From Chitinophagaceae bacterium (GTDB lineage: Bacteria; Bacteroidota; Bacteroidia; Chitinophagales; Chitinophagaceae): a DNA stretch of 64,000 nt. The DNA is taken from contig JAGQWM010000001.1 in NCBI GenBank assembly GCA_020437365.1, positions 30,420-94,419 on the forward strand. The letters run 5' to 3'. Position 1 is the stretch's first letter. Each line of letters begins with the position of its first letter. The notes under the pieces were generated by a model. That model did no database searches. It was not told the origin of the DNA and saw only the letters and a list, made by a program, of their open reading frames with translations. Of this stretch, positions 63,401 through 64,000 are shown in pieces. The translations under genes were made by a program, and so were the position numbers.

Positions 63401-64000
63401 CCGGCGAATGGATTTGTAGTACTTGGTAATAATTCAAATACCGGTACAAATGGTGGTGTTACAGAAAATTATGATTATGGCACTTCTATGTTTTTATCCA
63501 ATAGTGATGATGAAGTAATTCTGCAAAATGGTCCTTCAGGAATTATAATAGATGAAGTTGATTATGATAATGGTGCCACTTTCCCTGATCCAACAGGTAA
63601 ATCTATGACCTTGAATCCGACGAAATTTAATTCAGTAGATAATGATAACGGTGCGAACTGGTGCGAGGCAACGACGCCATATGGCTTAGGTGACCTCGGT
63701 ACGCCGGGTGCAGCCAATGATAATTGTTATGTACCACCAACCGTTACCATTGACCAAGCTGCTGCTCAAGCAGATCCTACTTCTGCTTCACCCATCAACT
63801 TTACAGTTGTCTTCAGCGAACCGGTTACAGGTTTCGCCACCGGCGATGTTACACTGAGTGGAACAGCAGGCGGTTCATTAGTGGGTACGGTTTCCGGAAG
63901 CGGAGCTACATATAATGTAGCCGTAACCGGTATGACAACAAGTGGAACTGTTATAGCAAATATTGGAGCCGGAGTGGCAACGGGAACAGTGAATGTAACC
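60467..64000 (+). CDS. Large secreted BNR-propeller protein with duplicated Ig-like domains (3' end cut by window)
   Basis: 1178 codons open to the window edge from ATG 60467. Signal peptide ending NISLAQ, then a very charged Lys/Glu segment (about residues 35-100). From about residue 135 a BNR/sortilin-like propeller: KTVWAGSVSGGLWKTTD, GVFKSTDGGATWNF, GLLRSIDGGTTWTN, ending HGRGIWTTTI. Next come an Ig-like domain (VTIDQAAAQADPTSASPINF, about 819-925), a lamin-tail-like domain (LIVSEIMQNPAA, GEWFEVYNTTASPIDMNGW, about 925-1090) and a second Ig-like copy reaching the edge. The tail is outside the window; a T9SS sorting domain is expected by likeness to the 40465 protein. Probably a surface adhesin. 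Confidence 0.85.
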   Translation, partial: MTTALPKRTAFQLLKFSLVFLCLALMTNISLAQTKQEKQPAKQKRVVESAEQQKEKKEAKEKELRKEKKEKYKDADKDKYENEEMQEEEDEYDGPGKAMAFEVERTKDPATGKVPWDQLRIAIEKTDQAKKSAAANLTTALTWSERGPNGDIRGPFGNSRPTGQQTSGRIRTIMVDSTDATHKTVWAGSVSGGLWKTTDITASPATWVLVNDFLSNLSIADICQDPRSGFQNIMYFCTGESYGNIDAVNGVGVFKSTDGGATWNFLASTSSYTNCTRILCDFQGNVYLGTVGSGLLRSIDGGTTWTNITPIGLSNRIADLEISSTSAAGRLHVTTGVFSSSSYRYTDIPATVTSGSGWNASTTPFTSFSQRAEMAISGNTLYVLPCNGSYQVSQIWKSTDGGDNWAVTTAQPTGNWASGQGWYALSAAINPANVNEVIVGGLDCWKTTTGGSSWTKISSWATLSTGFYIHADQHDIQWWDGGNKLLFACDGGLHYSTDGGANMDDRNKGLRIKQFYSVAIHPTETNTFLAGAQDNGMHRMNHVGLDSSLEVTGGDGAYCAIDQDEPQYEFGSYVYNVYRRSTDNGATWSTPVNNQLTGRFINPWDYDNTANIIYACNNTGTYLRWNNPQTGSSTDVVTATGFTGNVSAVHVSPYTANRVYFGMGNGGIQYVDNANTGTTVAATNITPSGASGYVNCIVTGSSDQNLIACYSSYGVTNVWLSTNGGTSWTACDGNLPNMPVRWALFNPDDNTKAYIATETGVWETDLLNGGSTVWTANSTFPNVRSDMMKFRASDRTIAVGTHGRGIWTTTIPSIVGPSVTIDQAAAQADPTSASPINFTVVFSESVSDFSTGDVTLSGTAGATTATVTGSGTTYNVAVTGMTSSGTVIATIAAGVATGDGSAIVNTASTSTDNTVTYNQPAIGDLIVSEIMQNPAAVSDNNGEWFEVYNTTASPIDMNGWVIKDLGTDNFTISSSLVVPANGFVVLGNNSNTGTNGGVTENYDYGTSMFLSNSDDEVILQNGPSGIIIDEVDYDNGATFPDPTGKSMTLNPTKFNSVDNDNGANWCEATTPYGLGDLGTPGAANDNCYVPPTVTIDQAAAQADPTSASPINFTVVFSEPVTGFATGDVTLSGTAGGSLVGTVSGSGATYNVAVTGMTTSGTVIANIGAGVATGTVNVT
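62924..63180 (+). repeat. Ig-like domain repeat, copy 1
   Basis: Encodes VTIDQAAAQADPTSASPINF through TGDVTLSGTAG and VAVTGMTSSGTVIATI. A 41-base block at 62930-62970 is identical to 63752-63792, in the same frame, 822 bases (274 codons) apart. Confidence 0.9.
63746..64000 (+). repeat. Ig-like domain repeat, copy 2 (runs off window)
   Basis: Second copy of the same domain, with TGDVTLSGTAGG and VAVTGMTTSGTVIANI. The protein similarity spans the whole copy while the DNA similarity is strongest in the first 80 bases. More copies may follow outside the window. Confidence 0.9.

Overview
The window comes from a low-to-moderate GC member of the Bacteroidetes, most likely a Chitinophagaceae-type organism; the family is inferred. 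The evidence is a set of secreted proteins ending in type IX secretion (T9SS) sorting domains, a TonB-dependent receptor with a carboxypeptidase-like N-terminal domain, an F-type ATPase subunit a with a signal peptide and long N-terminal extension, a split transketolase, DUF3098 beside ftsX, and repeated promoters of the Bacteroidetes type (TTG, about 17-20 bases, TAnnTTTG). No tRNA, rRNA, CRISPR array, intact insertion sequence or prophage was seen.

Layout. 1-3.8 kb: the end of a lipoprotein amidase, a partly degraded patch with small genes and a truncated oxidoreductase remnant, then an ECF sigma factor, a membrane protein with three repeats (probable anti-sigma) and a small exported helical protein, read on the minus strand. 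3.9-8.0 kb, minus strand: transketolase C-terminal subunit, UDP-glucose 4-epimerase, and a PiT phosphate transporter with its DUF47 partner. 8.4-12.5 kb: a large exported protein with a possible caspase-like C-terminus and an MsbA-type ABC exporter. 12.6-17.0 kb: atpB-E-F-H-A, ending in a terminator without atpG. 17.4-25.2 kb: a T9SS-sorted protein, a TonB receptor with a small partner, a solo Ig-like domain gene, and an ABC-2 exporter with a LolA-like gene. 25.2-28.2 kb: pdxA and a di-heme peroxidase fused to an imelysin-like domain.

28.4-43.4 kb is a secretome island of four consecutive large T9SS-sorted surface proteins (metallophosphatase, giant Ca-binding adhesin, GEVED protein, BNR propeller). 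Two of them share six copies of one jelly-roll-like domain. 43.4-60.2 kb is mostly housekeeping: rsmA and a D-2-hydroxyacid dehydrogenase; greA behind an attenuator-like hairpin; a HIT protein, ruvC, a flippase-like membrane protein with DUF3108, an MBL hydrolase with an MFS transporter; ftsX-DUF3098-uppP-lipoprotein; leuS; and a tricorn-like protease. A second BNR-propeller surface protein with duplicated Ig-like domains runs off the right edge.

No complete undescribed defence or mobile system was recognised. The observations most worth following are the greA leader, the jelly-roll cassette apparently inserted into an adhesin, the clan-CD-like motif in the 8.4 kb gene, and the atp operon with an intercistronic hairpin and no atpG.
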